A DNA stretch of 64,000 bases from Prosapia bicincta (GCA_036971475.1 JBAIZL010000002.1:355100082-355164081); one strand, 5' to 3'; shown: positions 22,890 to 38,660, counted from the stretch's first letter. Numbers and translations are program-made. Notes: generated by a model from the sequence alone, not told the origin.

Positions 22890-23570
22890 TTGCGCTAATG
22901 TACTGGGTCATTTTAACCGCTTTGGTAAGATCATCCGTCTAAAAGAACTGTCTTTATATACGACCCGTATGAATCCTAATAATCACTTGTTGTTTTAAAA
23001 TAAATTCCCCGTAGGCCTATTTTATAATTATTTCATACGTATTCGTAAACTTCACAAATAATTCGCTATAAAACCGATGATAGTTTAAATGCAAAATATA
23101 GAGATGAAGAAAATACTGTTGATCCTAGAGTGGTTATTAATTTGATTTTAGAGTCCGAAAAGATTGTTTATAGTAGAATGTGTTTATGTTAATTTGATTA
23201 CCATTAAAAAATTAAATACCATTCGATATCTTATAACAGCAATGAAATGCAATCCTAGATGTGATACCTTCGAAATACACCATGGAAAACTACATGAGGT
23301 TGTACTTGTTAATGCAAGCAATTAACATTTGCGAAGTAAGAGACTTAGGGCAAAAACAATTCTAAAATTATGTGTTTATTTTATAGAAACATCATCGAAA
23401 AAACGTAAGGATTCTCATAATCACAGAGAAATGCAAATAAAACAAAATGACATTCAATACACTTTCAGATACCTACTATGTATTTATATAGTATAATGGA
23501 TACATAGGTTTTAGATAAATTAGGTTATTTATCATAAAATACTGCATATATAGATTTCCGATATAATAGT
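22890..23570. other. AT-rich non-coding stretch
   Basis: No genes recognised. A loosely repeated motif (TATAATGGATACATA) occurs at about 23490, 23615 and 23660. Confidence 0.6.
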
Positions 23571-23572
23571 TA

Positions 23573-23578
23573 TTTATT
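23573..23578 (-). terminator. Candidate poly(A) signal for the secreted-protein gene
   Basis: AATAAA on the minus strand, about 165 bp past the last-exon stop. In AT-rich DNA such hexamers are frequent, so this is tentative. Confidence 0.3.
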
Positions 23579-23739
23579 AAATTATAATTGATACTTTGGC
23601 TACAATACAGTTAGTATAATGGATACATACATTTCAGATAAAATAGTTATATATTATAGCATAATGGATATATAGCATTCAGATATACTATGTAATTGTA
23701 TACTGGTTACATGGTTTAGCAAATAATAGCAATATATTG

Positions 23740-28042
<4,303 letters not shown>

Positions 28043-28086
28043 GATGTCTAGATGATGAATGGTGCCTTTCCCTGCCACTACACGTG

Positions 28087-28094
28087 TATATATA
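28087..28094 (-). promoter_or_regulatory. TATA box of the secreted-protein gene
   Basis: TATATATA on the minus strand, 45 bp upstream of the exon 1 ATG (28042), implying a start of transcription near 28060 and a short leader. Confidence 0.5.
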
Positions 28095-28099
28095 GCTCT

Positions 28100-29480
28100 A
28101 TAGGCCTAACGAGCGTATCATTAGCCACGCCCTAATAAAATATAAGCATTAAATTAGATATTCTAGTAAATAGAATAATAGCAGTTATTGAATTCTGATA
28201 TAATGGCATCAATTAAAATTATTCACACTGCGAAAGTTTCTCTGCTTTTGCAATTCTTAACCCATATTTCAATAAAAGGTTTGTTTCTAATGTTTCAAGA
28301 TATATTTATATGTTATTAATAAATTTAAAATATTTCAAAAACAATAATAATTTTATTATATACTCTTGCTTGGAAATGTTTTAAATTTATTAATTGTATT
28401 GAATATTTTGATTTTTCGCCAGGTTAAAAAAGCATCTTAGTAAGAGAAAAACTTTAAAATATCTATTAAGTAGCGTGTAAGAAAATATTTAGGGTTGTAT
28501 GCATTTAAACAGGAAAATATATTTTTTCCCCCTTTGCTTAGTAGGTATTGAGACCTGAATTATCAACGCCAAAAAGTTAAAAATAAACATTTTACCTCTT
28601 CCTAATTACGAAAGCCGGTTTTGTGTTTTTATGAAATGAAATAATTGAACGTAAGGACACAAAATGTTTTCACTACTCTTGTGTATGTGTGTAAAATGAA
28701 AGACTTATATGAATATTCTTTAAAAACTCAGTAACTTTATGCGTTTGTATCTTACAGTAATATCGCATTCAATATTTCCTAATATAATAAATGCTTAGTG
28801 CGGAAATAGTATATGAAGAATATTTATACCTAATTGATGACTGTTATACCTAAATATACGCACGAAAGCTTTATGATTGGCTCGTTATTAAGTGTAAACT
28901 TATGCAAACAGAAACTTTAAAGAGTAAACTTGGATATGTTTCATGATTGTCAATATATATTGTTTTATTATTTTACTTGCATCTTTAAAACCTATTTAAG
29001 GATTGTTCAAGTTTTGACTCAAATAATAAATGTCATTATCAATTATACCATTCAATTAATTTGCAGTAATTTTTTTATGTTACTGTTATCAGGCATATTG
29101 TAAGTGGACATATTATTAAATAAATATGTATTCCTTTAAATTATTTGGTGTATTTTACTCATTTGGAAATTTATTTTCAATAAATGGAAATTAAAAAGAC
29201 AAATCAGTTTCTAATTGCTCAATAATTTCATTTTGTAGCCAGTAAAATTACTTACTTAGTAGTAAAACTATGTAAGTTGGGTTTCTGTATTTAACAAAAC
29301 ACACTAAATTAATGTCTGCGAAAATCAATTCGAAATATCCTATTTATTTTATTGAAACCTCAAAGAAAACACTTTTCGGAATCAAATAATCACAAATAGA
29401 TACAAACCGAAAACCTTATATTTTGAAATTATTCCATGTTCAGCTAAAATAACTTGTATTTTAGCGACTGTAAATTTGTT
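28100..29480. other. AT-rich intergenic stretch, nothing recognised
   Basis: No open frame of note, no repeat with a partner in the window that I could see, no RNA gene. Confidence 0.5.
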
Positions 29481-29557
29481 TATATTTATATTTAACACCA
29501 CACATTTACTGAAGGGCAATAGAGATTAGAATGGGAGTAAATCAAGTGCAATACACT

Positions 29558-29611
<54 letters not shown>

Positions 29612-29618
29612 GTTTATA
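29481..29618 (+). repeat. Repeat unit with internal (TA)n, copy 1
   Basis: Begins TATATTTATATTTAACA and runs through GGGCAATAG.GATTAGAATGG and CAATACACTCTTATA into (TA)n, ending ACCGTTTATA. Copy 2 at 43287-43430 has the same layout and orientation. The two copies flank the second non-LTR retrotransposon with its palindromic insert. Confidence 0.85.
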
Positions 29619-29623
29619 ATATA

Positions 29624-29646
29624 CCACACACACACATACACACACA

Positions 29647-29686
<40 letters not shown>

Positions 29687-29726
29687 TACACACACAACAC
29701 ACACATACACACACACACACACACAC

Positions 29727-29769
<43 letters not shown>

Positions 29770-29791
29770 CATATTTATATATATAAAGTGA
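29624..29791. repeat. (CA)n and (TA)n microsatellites
   Basis: About 100 bp of CA-rich repeat (29626-29727) followed by (TA)n (29730-29765) and variants. Confidence 0.95.
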
Positions 29792-29823
29792 ACGGAAAAA
29801 GAACTGTGCATTCAAGTACACTC

Positions 29824-30047
29824 ATCTTCACTAGGCGATATAAAACTAAATTGCTGGAGATGATCGAAATTGGTAAAAACAAAATAAGCTACGTTGAGAT
29901 CTCTAAATATCTGTGAGTGATTCTTGATAGGAAGCTACTCTGGCGTGATGACTTGGATGATACGTAAAATAAAGCCATAGCTGTGTTTTTGCAATGCAGA
30001 GGAGCTATAGGCATGAGATGAAATTTGGGTCCACGTCAGATGATCTG
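29824..30047 (+). mobile_element. Jockey/R1-like non-LTR retrotransposon, copy 2, left part
   Basis: Translated remnants of the RT thumb: FTRRYKTKLLEMIEIGKNK, SYVEISKYL then VILDRKLLWRDDLDDT and NKAIAVFLQCRGAIG, interrupted by stops. In intact elements this is directly followed by the segment found at 42263. It ends with GATCTG (30042-30047), the target duplicated by the palindromic element. Confidence 0.85.
30042..30047. other. Target site duplication, left copy (GATCTG)
   Basis: Identical to 42263-42268. Six-bp duplications are characteristic of Maverick/Polinton integration. Confidence 0.9.
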
Positions 30048-30089
30048 AGTAGAGAAGGCTATCGTTGAGGTGGGTCGATTGGGAGGGAA

Positions 30090-30323
30090 CCAATAGGAAA
30101 GCCAGATTTGCTACCCCCACCCCTTTCCAAGATGTCGGCGCCCATAAGCGCGGGAACAACATTTACACCAAGCCAATAGGAAAGCCGGATTTGCTACCCC
30201 AACCCCTTTCCAAGATGGCGGCGCCCATAAGCGCGGGAACAACATTTACACCAAGCCAATAGGAAAGCCGGATTTGCTACCCCCAACCCCTTTCCAAGAT
30301 GGCGGCGCCCATAAGCGCGGGAA
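30090..30323 (+). promoter_or_regulatory. Terminal 83-bp tandem repeats with CCAAT, YY1-like and E2F-like motifs (left arm)
   Basis: Nearly three units start at 30090, 30173 and 30256 (CCAATAGGAAAGCC). Each contains CCAAT, then AAGATGGCGGC (30212 and 30297; AAGATGTCGGC at 30129), then GCGCGGGAA (30149, 30231, 30315), the complement of TTCCCGCGC. These match the textbook NF-Y, YY1 and E2F recognition sequences. Clustered, phased and located within 300 bp of the terminus, they look like a promoter/enhancer or origin-proximal control region. Binding is inferred only from the motifs. Confidence 0.55.
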
Positions 30324-30759
30324 GTTCAAATAGTCAACTGTCTGTGAGGGAATCGGCCTATCACATTGGAGGCGCTCGGTAGGCTTACGCCTGACGGACA
30401 CCCAACACACGGACACCCGCTCCCGCAGGAGGGAGATGTGTGAAGAGTATGAATATCAGTACAACGAACACTATGTCTGTTTACAGATGTACCGAATAAC
30501 AAGGTCGATTCTCTGTAACGCCTAATACTGTGTGTAGCAAATATACAAGTTTATTGTTATCTAGACACTTGCACTCCTAACCGCTATGTGTAGAGGTGAA
30601 ATAATAATAACTCAAATATCTCTTAGCATAAGGTTAGTCTCGGAGCTCCTGCATGCTCTGTCGTGGGTATTTCCTAGCTTTATAAAGGGAAAAAACAACG
30701 AAAAAGCCTGTACCTGCTCAGACCTGCACATCCCAGCTAAATTGGATCCAACCTAACCA

Positions 30760-31070
30760 ACACATAGTAGAAGGGGTGATCTCAACAACGTACAGGACCA
30801 TCCCCGGGGGTTGTTATGAATGAAGAAGGCTCTGAATGACCTTGATCATAGACTATGGGACGTATATGACTACGTCTAGAGGTAGTTATTGGATAACTTA
30901 GGCAGGTAGAAATGGATCAAACCTACCCACAGGTATGGGGTGATCTCAACAACGATCAGGACCATCCCCAGGGGTTGGAACGGATGAAGGCGGCTCTGAA
31001 TGGCCATGATCATAGACTATGAGGTGTGTTTGACTACTTCTAGAGGTAATTAATGGAAAAAACCAAATCA
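30760..31070 (+). repeat. 164-bp tandem duplication (left arm)
   Basis: GGGGTGATCTCAACAACG recurs at 30773 and 30937; each is followed by AGGACCATCCCC.GGGGTTG, GAAGGCGGCTCTGAATG-like, ATCATAGACTATG and GACTAC.TCTAGAGGTA. A diverged copy is present at 63215-63300, in the same orientation. Confidence 0.85.
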
Positions 31071-31554
31071 GGCCTATGACGCAACCACCCCGGGACATCC
31101 TCAAAACCCTCCCCGGAGGTAGCTACCGGCGTGGGGTTATCTTAAGATATAACTGTTTAATATATGAAATATCAACGCTCGAACGACTCATGGCCCACCC
31201 TAAAATGAACGGTATAACCCAGGGTAATGAGGGATACAAGTTGAATGTTAAATGCCGCGTAGGCCGCTCACTCGAACCCTGACGGGCCAGCGCCTTAAAA
31301 ACAAAATATCTAAAAACATACCGGGTATAGCAACAGAGGTATCTAGTAGTGCCTACCTCCAAAGGTAAAAAAATAAACAGTGTAACAAAGCCTTATCGCT
31401 TGAGTGAACACGTTTGACCTACATGTGCAGGCATGCAGAGATAACGCAAATCCCTAGAACCGCAAAGACAGATAGCTACCGGTGGTCTATTTTCATATTA
31501 TAAAAATAATAAGCAGTTACCTGTACAGAAAAAATAAATACCTTTGCAGATAAG

Positions 31555-32690
31555 AGAGCAAGAACCTGGACACATAGAAGAATCAAATACGTGTGCAGAC
31601 AGAAGAAGCAAGGATCTGGACATATAGAAGAAGCAAAGACCTGGATGGATAGGAAAATAAAGGACCCGGACAGGTATACGAGGCAAAGCCTGGGCAGATA
31701 GAAAAAACAAGGATTTGGACAGGTAGACGAGGTAGGGCTTGGGCAGATAGAAGAAACAACGATCTGGACAGATAGAAGAAGCTAGGACATGGATAGGTAG
31801 ACGAGGCAGGGCCTGGACAGATTGAAGAAGCAATGACCCAGAGAGATTGATGAGGTAAGGCTTGGACAGATAGAAGAAGCAAGAACCTGGACAAATAGAA
31901 GAAGCAAATACCTGGACTGGTATACGGAGTAACGTCCCGGACAGATAGAAGAAACAAATATCTGGACAGATAAAAGAACCAAGGACTTCGGCACGTAAAG
32001 GAACCAATACTTGGACAGACGGAAGAAGCAAGGACATGAACAGATAAGAGAAGTAAGGACCTGGACGGATAGAAGAAGCAAGTACCTGGACAGATAGAAG
32101 AAGCAGGGATATGGACAGATAGGAGAAGCCTTGCCAGATAGGAGGAAGTCCTTGACCTGGACAGATAGAAGAAGCAAATACATGGACACATAGAAGAAGC
32201 AAAGACCTGGACAGATAGAATATGCAAGTACCAGGACAAATAGAAGAAGCGAGTAGTTGGACAGATAGAAGAAGTAAGGACATAGACAGATATGAGAAGC
32301 ACGGACTTGGGCAGATAGAAGAAGCAAGTACATGGATACATAGAAGAAGTAAGGATATGGATAGATAGGAGAAGCAAGGACCTGGACCGATAAAAAGAGC
32401 AAATACCTGGACAGATAGAAGAAGCAAGGACCTGTACCGATGGAAGAAGCAAGTACATGGACTGATAGAAGAAGCAAGGACCTGGACCGATAAAAGAAAC
32501 AAGCACCTGGGCAGATAGAAGAAGCAGGTACTTGGACAGATAGTAGAAGTAAGCACCTGGACAGACAGAAGAACCAAGGACCTGGACAGATAGAAGAAGC
32601 AAAGACCTGGACAGATAAAAGAAGCAATGACCTAGACTGATAGAAGAAGTAAGGACATGGACCGATAAAAGAAACAAGGACCTGGAAGAA
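31555..32690 (+). repeat. 25-bp minisatellite (left arm)
   Basis: About 45 degenerate units of a 25-bp motif (CCTGGACAGATAGAAGAAGC plus about 5 variable bases). Because 25 is not a multiple of 3 and the complement lacks stops, all three minus-strand frames stay open for 281-364 codons. This is a property of the repeat, not evidence of a protein. Confidence 0.95.
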
Positions 32691-33010
32691 ATGACGCTAC
32701 CTCATGTCCACAATATATATTAAGCGCTATTGAAAATAGACTACCGCTCATTCAATATAGTGTGTAATCTAAAGCTTTACAAAAATTGAAAAAGACCTGA
32801 CATTAACATATAATATCTCGTATCCAAAATATATATATTAAACGCTAATGAAAATAAACTACCAATCATTCAATATAATCTATGATCTAGGCTTCAGATA
32901 ATTCGAAAAATGAAGTGTGAAAATATTCTCTCCTATAAATAAACACCTATTGTATCATCTAGAGTTAACATAATTTAAAAAAAAAGACTAGTTACTTACA
33001 ATGCGAGTGT

Positions 33011-33217
33011 TTATAGGTTGTTGTGACGTAGACGCCATCTCTCGTGAATGTATGACCTGCAGTTTAACGGATCACAATAGTTGATCAAAGTATAGCTCTC
33101 CTCCTGGGTTGATTGCAGAAAGTCTTCAAAACTAAATAACTTAAATAACGGGCTTAAACAGATATAGTCTTTAAAAGATTTTATCAACGCTAGCTTTACA
33201 GATACAGGTAAGTCCAA
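33011..33217 (-). CDS. Hypothetical 68-codon open frame, possible exon (left arm)
   Basis: Identical to 39082-39288. It has no ATG; the frame opens after an AG dinucleotide that could be a splice acceptor, and reads LPVSVKLALIKSF, FSFEDFLQSTQEESYTLINY and SYIHERWRLRHNNL before TAA. Overlapping its end in another frame, an ATG (minus strand, 33038) begins MASTSQQPINTRI and runs exactly to a consensus donor GTAAGT (33039 region counterpart at 39300-39305 on the right arm). Either the frame is an exon or it is leader sequence to that short coding exon. No family recognised. Confidence 0.3.
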   Translation of the reverse strand: MDLPVSVKLALIKSFKDYICLSPLFKLFSFEDFLQSTQEESYTLINYCDPLNCRSYIHERWRLRHNNL

Positions 33218-33341
33218 ACTGTCTATATCATGTCTGTTCTATACGCATGCGCAGACCTCAATAGCGCATAGATTAAACAAAGATAGAGGCACTGTAAAAT
33301 TTATAAAAAAGAAACATGCTGAAACGTGTTAATGAATAATA

Positions 33342-33638
33342 TTACTCTGTAATGGCCAAATTCACAGTCTGGCCGACATGTTCGATAACAGTTAAAGATT
33401 TGCCTAAAATAGAGCTCAAATCTTCCACAGTCAACGCCGTAGCGTATCGCTTTGGAAGAAAGACAGCACGTCTGTCTTCATCATCTACCTGTAAGTCTAC
33501 AAGTACGGTGTTACCATACTTTGCTTCGACAAAACGCGCATTTACAATTTTATATGCCATGCCTATCTTTAGATCGCTTATAGGCATAGAATCTACAGAA
33601 TTTAAAGCTGAAAACTTTGCCGACACTGATGATGACAT
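33342..33638 (-). CDS. 98-aa small OB-fold-like protein (left-arm copy)
   Basis: ATG on the minus strand at 33638 preceded by AGTAGTAAAA, TATA box 87-93 bp upstream (33725-33731). Ser-rich N-terminus (MSSSVSAKFSALNSVDSMPI), then a compact beta-rich stretch: KIGMAYKIVNARFVEAKYGN, TVLVDLQVDDEDRRAVFLPK, RYATALTVEDLSSIL, ending TVNLAITE. The order of strand, KYG turn, strand, acidic loop and FLPKRY resembles a small single-stranded-nucleic-acid-binding OB fold; proteins with this KYG...LP.R pattern are frequent as uncharacterised entries in arthropod genomes (recollection, not checked). Transcribed toward the outer tip. Differs from the other copy at residue 21 only (Ser here, AGC; Arg there, CGC). 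A DNA-replication accessory role would fit a protein-primed DNA element but is inference. Confidence 0.7.
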   Translation of the reverse strand: MSSSVSAKFSALNSVDSMPISDLKIGMAYKIVNARFVEAKYGNTVLVDLQVDDEDRRAVFLPKRYATALTVEDLSSILGKSLTVIEHVGQTVNLAITE

Positions 33639-33724
33639 TTTTACTACTTATTGGCAAACACACACACAGATCACTTGAAACACAGACTATGTAAAAAACA
33701 CTATATCTCCACCTGTATATAATG

Positions 33725-33731
33725 TTTTATA
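33725..33731 (-). promoter_or_regulatory. TATA box of the 98-aa gene (left arm)
   Basis: TATAAAA on the minus strand, 87-93 bp before the ATG; exact mirror at 38568-38574. Confidence 0.5.
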
Positions 33732-33879
33732 CATAGCTGTGGAAGAGTCCATTTGAGAGGTGAGTGGACGAGTCCAAGCAAGTTGGACTGATCCATAATT
33801 ACGTCATAACTAAGACTGTTGATTACAACAAGGCGGGCGATACCGTATGTAGAGGTAAACACATCGTATTCGATGAGAA

Positions 33880-34180
33880 GTTTAAATACAAGTTAACACA
33901 TAATATAAAATGCACGGCCTGACTAGGGTTTAACAAACAGTATCCGATGAGTAGACTGGCTACGGTTTAACAAATAGTATCCATTGAGTAGGTTGAATAC
34001 AAACTATCACATAGTATCCATTGTAAATATTGGCTAATGGTTATCAAATAGTATCTGATACATAGCTGGGCTAATGATTAACACATTGTATCCGATACAT
34101 AGATTGACTAGGGCTAACACATAGTATCCGAGGCAAAGATTGACTAATGGTTAACACATAATATCCATTGCACGGCTTGG
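33880..34180 (+). repeat. Tandem repeats of about 60 bp (left arm)
   Basis: Units with TTAACACATAGTATCCGATR and TTGACTAGGG/GGCTAATGG recur about five times; mirrored at 38120-38420. Confidence 0.8.
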
Positions 34181-34785
34181 GTAATATATATATATATATA
34201 TAGTTAGCCTACATTTTGTGTTATGTATGTAAACCCACATATTATGCTAAGCTGGTTACCCATAGACATGGATCTATGGTAATGCAAGAGTAAGCCTAAG
34301 TGTAACCCATACCCTGACAACAGTTACCTAGCCTCACCATAGCCTACATAGGTAGACAACCGATACCTAGCCCGACCATAGGTTACATAGCTAGACAATA
34401 GATACCTAACCCTGAATCAAATACATAGCCTGACAACCGATACATAGCCTAACAACAGAGCTAGATCACAGACCAACGTTTCAACTACACAACATTATGC
34501 TATGTTTAACCAGCCAACATACACGAAGTTCAAACGAACAACATTGACACCAAGTTCAAATAGGCTATGGCTGGTGAAGGCTAGATCAACGTTGAAAAAC
34601 TTACACTAATCAACCAACAAACTTACACATAGTTCAAATAGGTTATGGAGGGTGAAGACATAATTATAGCTATCAATGCATACCAAAAATAGCTATGCAG
34701 AAACCGTCAAGGCCATTACACATATTGTCCAGGTATGTTGTATCAGTTACAACATACTGACTAATACGAGTACCTCCATCAAATC

Positions 34786-34875
34786 TTAGGTAAAGCTACC
34801 TTGGAGTCAGGCCTTAGGTAAAGCTACCTCGGAGTCAGCCCTTAGGTAAAGCAAGACCATAGGTAAAGCTCAGGT
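34786..34875 (+). repeat. 29-bp repeats GGTAAAGCTACCT.GGAGTC (left arm)
   Basis: Three to four units with TTAGGTAAAGCTACCTCGGA; mirrored at 37426-37515, and the same motif (GGTAAAGCCACCCAGGAG) is amplified at 63690-63960. Confidence 0.85.
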
Positions 34876-34922
34876 AAGGTTGGTAAAACAGCTATCTATG
34901 CATGCCCAATCTCAATAGTTAC

Positions 34923-35876
34923 GTTAAAAAGAGCTACCGATGCTCACCCTACCATAATAGCTACGTACAGACGGCTAATATTGTATAACCTATCACAAGA
35001 CTTATGTAAAAACAGCTATGCATAACCTGTCACAATAACTGCGTAAAGGCAGCTAACAATGCCTACCCCATTAAAATAGCTACGAAAAGATAACAACCAA
35101 TACATACCCTATCATAATAGCTATGTAAAGACAGCTAAAGATGCATAACCTAACTCAGTAATGACCGCTATTAAATAATGAACCATCACAACAGCCTCGT
35201 AAAGACAGCTACCAACACCACAATAGCTACGTAAAAACAGTTATCGATCCATGACCCGTATTACACCATTATGTGCGTTACCCTACATCATGTATTAAGC
35301 CAATAAACGCCTAAACCTACATTCCTCCTGTATTAAGCCACGCTACCCCTACATAGGCCTACACCCTGTAGCCAATATGCACGGTACCCTACATTAGCCG
35401 TTAAAAAGAGCTACCGATGCTCACCCTACCATAATAGCTACGTACAGACGGCTAATATTGTATAACCTATCACAAGACTTATGTAAAAACAGCTATGCAT
35501 AACCTGTCACAATAACTGCGTAAAGGCAGCTAACAATGCCTACCCCATTAAAATAGCTACGAAAAGATAACAACCAATACATACCCTATCATAATAGCTA
35601 TGTAAAGACAGCTAAAGATGCATAACCTAACTCAGTAATGACCGCTATTAAATAATGAACCATCACAACAGCCTCATAAAGACAGCTACCAACACCACAA
35701 TAGCTACGTAAAAACAGTTATCGATCCATGACCCGTATTATACCATTATGTGCGTTACCCTACATCATGTATTAAGCCAATAAACGTCTAAACCTACATT
35801 CCTTCTGTATTAAGCCACGTTACCCCTACATAGGCCTACACCCTGTAGCCAATATGCACGGTACCCTACATTAGCC
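34923..35876 (+). repeat. 477-bp tandem duplication (left arm)
   Basis: Units 34923-35399 and 35400-35876, both starting GTTAAAAAGAGCTACCGATG, nearly identical (for example CGTAAAGAC versus CATAAAGAC). Internally made of shorter degenerate repeats (ATAGCTACGTAAAGACAGCT). Mirrored at 36425-37378. Confidence 0.95.
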
Positions 35877-36063
35877 TACAGATTGCGTTAGGGCAACATA
35901 CATGTAAACCTGTATTAGGTATATATGGGTGTTAACCTCCATAGGCCTACATATTGTGTTAGGTCGATATACCTGTAAATCTGCAGACACCCTGCATTAA
36001 GCCAATATGCATGATACGGTACATAGGCCTATAAGTCAATAAACAGTGTTGTTACGTTTCATT

Positions 36064-36237
36064 CACAGATGACCTGCCGATGGTCCGGATGCCGTCTTGA
36101 CCGACATTTTGTTTGAGGTCATTTGCTGCGGTTATGTTGATATGTCCAGAGTGAGCTATTGCGGTCATAACAGTATTAATGTAAGGTTTTAAACAAGCAT
36201 ATATTTGTCGAGCTCTGTGTGTATGATCTACACCTGC
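36064..36237 (-). other. Unique spacer at the centre of the palindrome, open in one frame
   Basis: 174 bp present once, exactly 58 codons. The minus-strand frame is open through the whole spacer and a few codons into each arm (36052-36255; GVDHTHRARQIYACLKPYIN, then AIAHSGHINITAANDLKQN). It may be a slice of a larger coding gene of the parent element, trapped when the arms were joined. No family recognised. Confidence 0.6.
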
Positions 36238-38567
36238 AATGAAACGTAACAACACTGTTTATTGACTTATAGGCCTATGTACCGTATCATGCATATTGGC
36301 TTAATGCAGGGTGTCTGCAGATTTACAGGTATATCGACCTAACACAATATGTAGGCCTATGGAGGTTAACACCCATATATACCTAATACAGGTTTACATG
36401 TATGTTGCCCTAACGCAATCTGTAGGCTAATGTAGGGTACCGTGCATATTGGCTACAGGGTGTAGGCCTATGTAGGGGTAACGTGGCTTAATACAGAAGG
36501 AATGTAGGTTTAGACGTTTATTGGCTTAATACATGATGTAGGGTAACGCACATAATGGTATAATACGGGTCATGGATCGATAACTGTTTTTACGTAGCTA
36601 TTGTGGTGTTGGTAGCTGTCTTTATGAGGCTGTTGTGATGGTTCATTATTTAATAGCGGTCATTACTGAGTTAGGTTATGCATCTTTAGCTGTCTTTACA
36701 TAGCTATTATGATAGGGTATGTATTGGTTGTTATCTTTTCGTAGCTATTTTAATGGGGTAGGCATTGTTAGCTGCCTTTACGCAGTTATTGTGACAGGTT
36801 ATGCATAGCTGTTTTTACATAAGTCTTGTGATAGGTTATACAATATTAGCCGTCTGTACGTAGCTATTATGGTAGGGTGAGCATCGGTAGCTCTTTTTAA
36901 CGGCTAATGTAGGGTACCGTGCATATTGGCTACAGGGTGTAGGCCTATGTAGGGGTAGCGTGGCTTAATACAGGAGGAATGTAGGTTTAGGCGTTTATTG
37001 GCTTAATACATGATGTAGGGTAACGCACATAATGGTGTAATACGGGTCATGGATCGATAACTGTTTTTACGTAGCTATTGTGGTGTTGGTAGCTGTCTTT
37101 ACGAGGCTGTTGTGATGGTTCATTATTTAATAGCGGTCATTACTGAGTTAGGTTATGCATCTTTAGCTGTCTTTACATAGCTATTATGATAGGGTATGTA
37201 TTGGTTGTTATCTTTTCGTAGCTATTTTAATGGGGTAGGCATTGTTAGCTGCCTTTACGCAGTTATTGTGACAGGTTATGCATAGCTGTTTTTACATAAG
37301 TCTTGTGATAGGTTATACAATATTAGCCGTCTGTACGTAGCTATTATGGTAGGGTGAGCATCGGTAGCTCTTTTTAACGTAACTATTGAGATTGGGCATG
37401 CATAGATAGCTGTTTTACCAACCTTACCTGAGCTTTACCTATGGTCTTGCTTTACCTAAGGGCTGACTCCGAGGTAGCTTTACCTAAGGCCTGACTCCAA
37501 GGTAGCTTTACCTAAGATTTGATGGAGGTACTCGTATTAGTCAGTATGTTGTAACTGATACAACATACCTGGACAATATGTGTAATGGCCTTGACGGTTT
37601 CTGCATAGCTATTTTTGGTATGCATTGATAGCTATAATTATGTCTTCACCCTCCATAACCTATTTGAACTATGTGTAAGTTTGTTGGTTGATTAGTGTAA
37701 GTTTTTCAACGTTGATCTAGCCTTCACCAGCCATAGCCTATTTGAACTTGGTGTCAATGTTGTTCGTTTGAACTTCGTGTATGTTGGCTGGTTAAACATA
37801 GCATAATGTTGTGTAGTTGAAACGTTGGTCTGTGATCTAGCTCTGTTGTTAGGCTATGTATCGGTTGTCAGGCTATGTATTTGATTCAGGGTTAGGTATC
37901 TATTGTCTAGCTATGTAACCTATGGTCGGGCTAGGTATCGGTTGTCTACCTATGTAGGCTATGGTGAGGCTAGGTAACTGTTGTCAGGGTATGGGTTACA
38001 CTTAGGCTTACTCTTGCATTACCATAGATCCATGTCTATGGGTAACCAGCTTAGCATAATATGTGGGTTTACATACATAACACAAAATGTAGGCTAACTA
38101 TATATATATATATATTACCCAAGCCGTGCAATGGATATTATGTGTTAACCATTAGTCAATCTTTGCCTCGGATACTATGTGTTAGCCCTAGTCAATCTAT
38201 GTATCGGATACAATGTGTTAATCATTAGCCCAGCTATGTATCAGATACTATTTGATAACCATTAGCCAATATTTACAATGGATACTATGTGATAGTTTGT
38301 ATTCAACCTACTCAATGGATACTATTTGTTAAACCGTAGCCAGTCTACTCATCGGATACTGTTTGTTAAACCCTAGTCAGGCCGTGCATTTTATATTATG
38401 TGTTAACTTGTATTTAAACTTCTCATCGAATACGATGTGTTTACCTCTACATACGGTATCGCCCGCCTTGTTGTAATCAACAGTCTTAGTTATGACGTAA
38501 TTATGGATCAGTCCAACTTGCTTGGACTCGTCCACTCACCTCTCAAATGGACTCTTCCACAGCTATG

Positions 38568-38574
38568 TATAAAA
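38568..38574 (+). promoter_or_regulatory. TATA box of the 98-aa gene (right arm)
   Basis: TATAAAA 93 bp upstream of the ATG at 38661. Confidence 0.5.
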
Positions 38575-38660
38575 CATTATATACAGGTGGAGATATAGTG
38601 TTTTTTACATAGTCTGTGTTTCAAGTGATCTGTGTGTGTGTTTGCCAATAAGTAGTAAAA

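Larger units (their letters stand above)
30048..36063 (+). repeat. Left arm of the palindromic element
   Basis: From tip inwards: 42-bp tip, 83-bp motif-rich repeats (30090-30323), moderately GC-rich unique DNA to 30760, two 164-bp-spaced repeats (30773-31070), a CCCGGGA-rich segment to 31300, 25-bp minisatellite (31555-32690), the small genes (33011-33638, minus strand), and repeat-rich DNA to the spacer (about 60-bp units 33880-34180, ACCGATACCTAGCC units 34310-34460, 29-bp units 34786-34875, 477-bp duplication 34923-35876). Confidence 0.95.

Noticed and set aside
29492..29811. Cys-Val and Thr-His-rich frames, also at 53491-53731
   Set aside because: Translation of (CA)n/(TG)n microsatellites.
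33352..33678. 108-codon frame opposite the 98-aa gene (mirror 38621-38947)
   Set aside because: A shadow of the real gene. It lacks a promoter and has low-complexity Ser/Thr composition, and the sense strand has the TATA box and start context.
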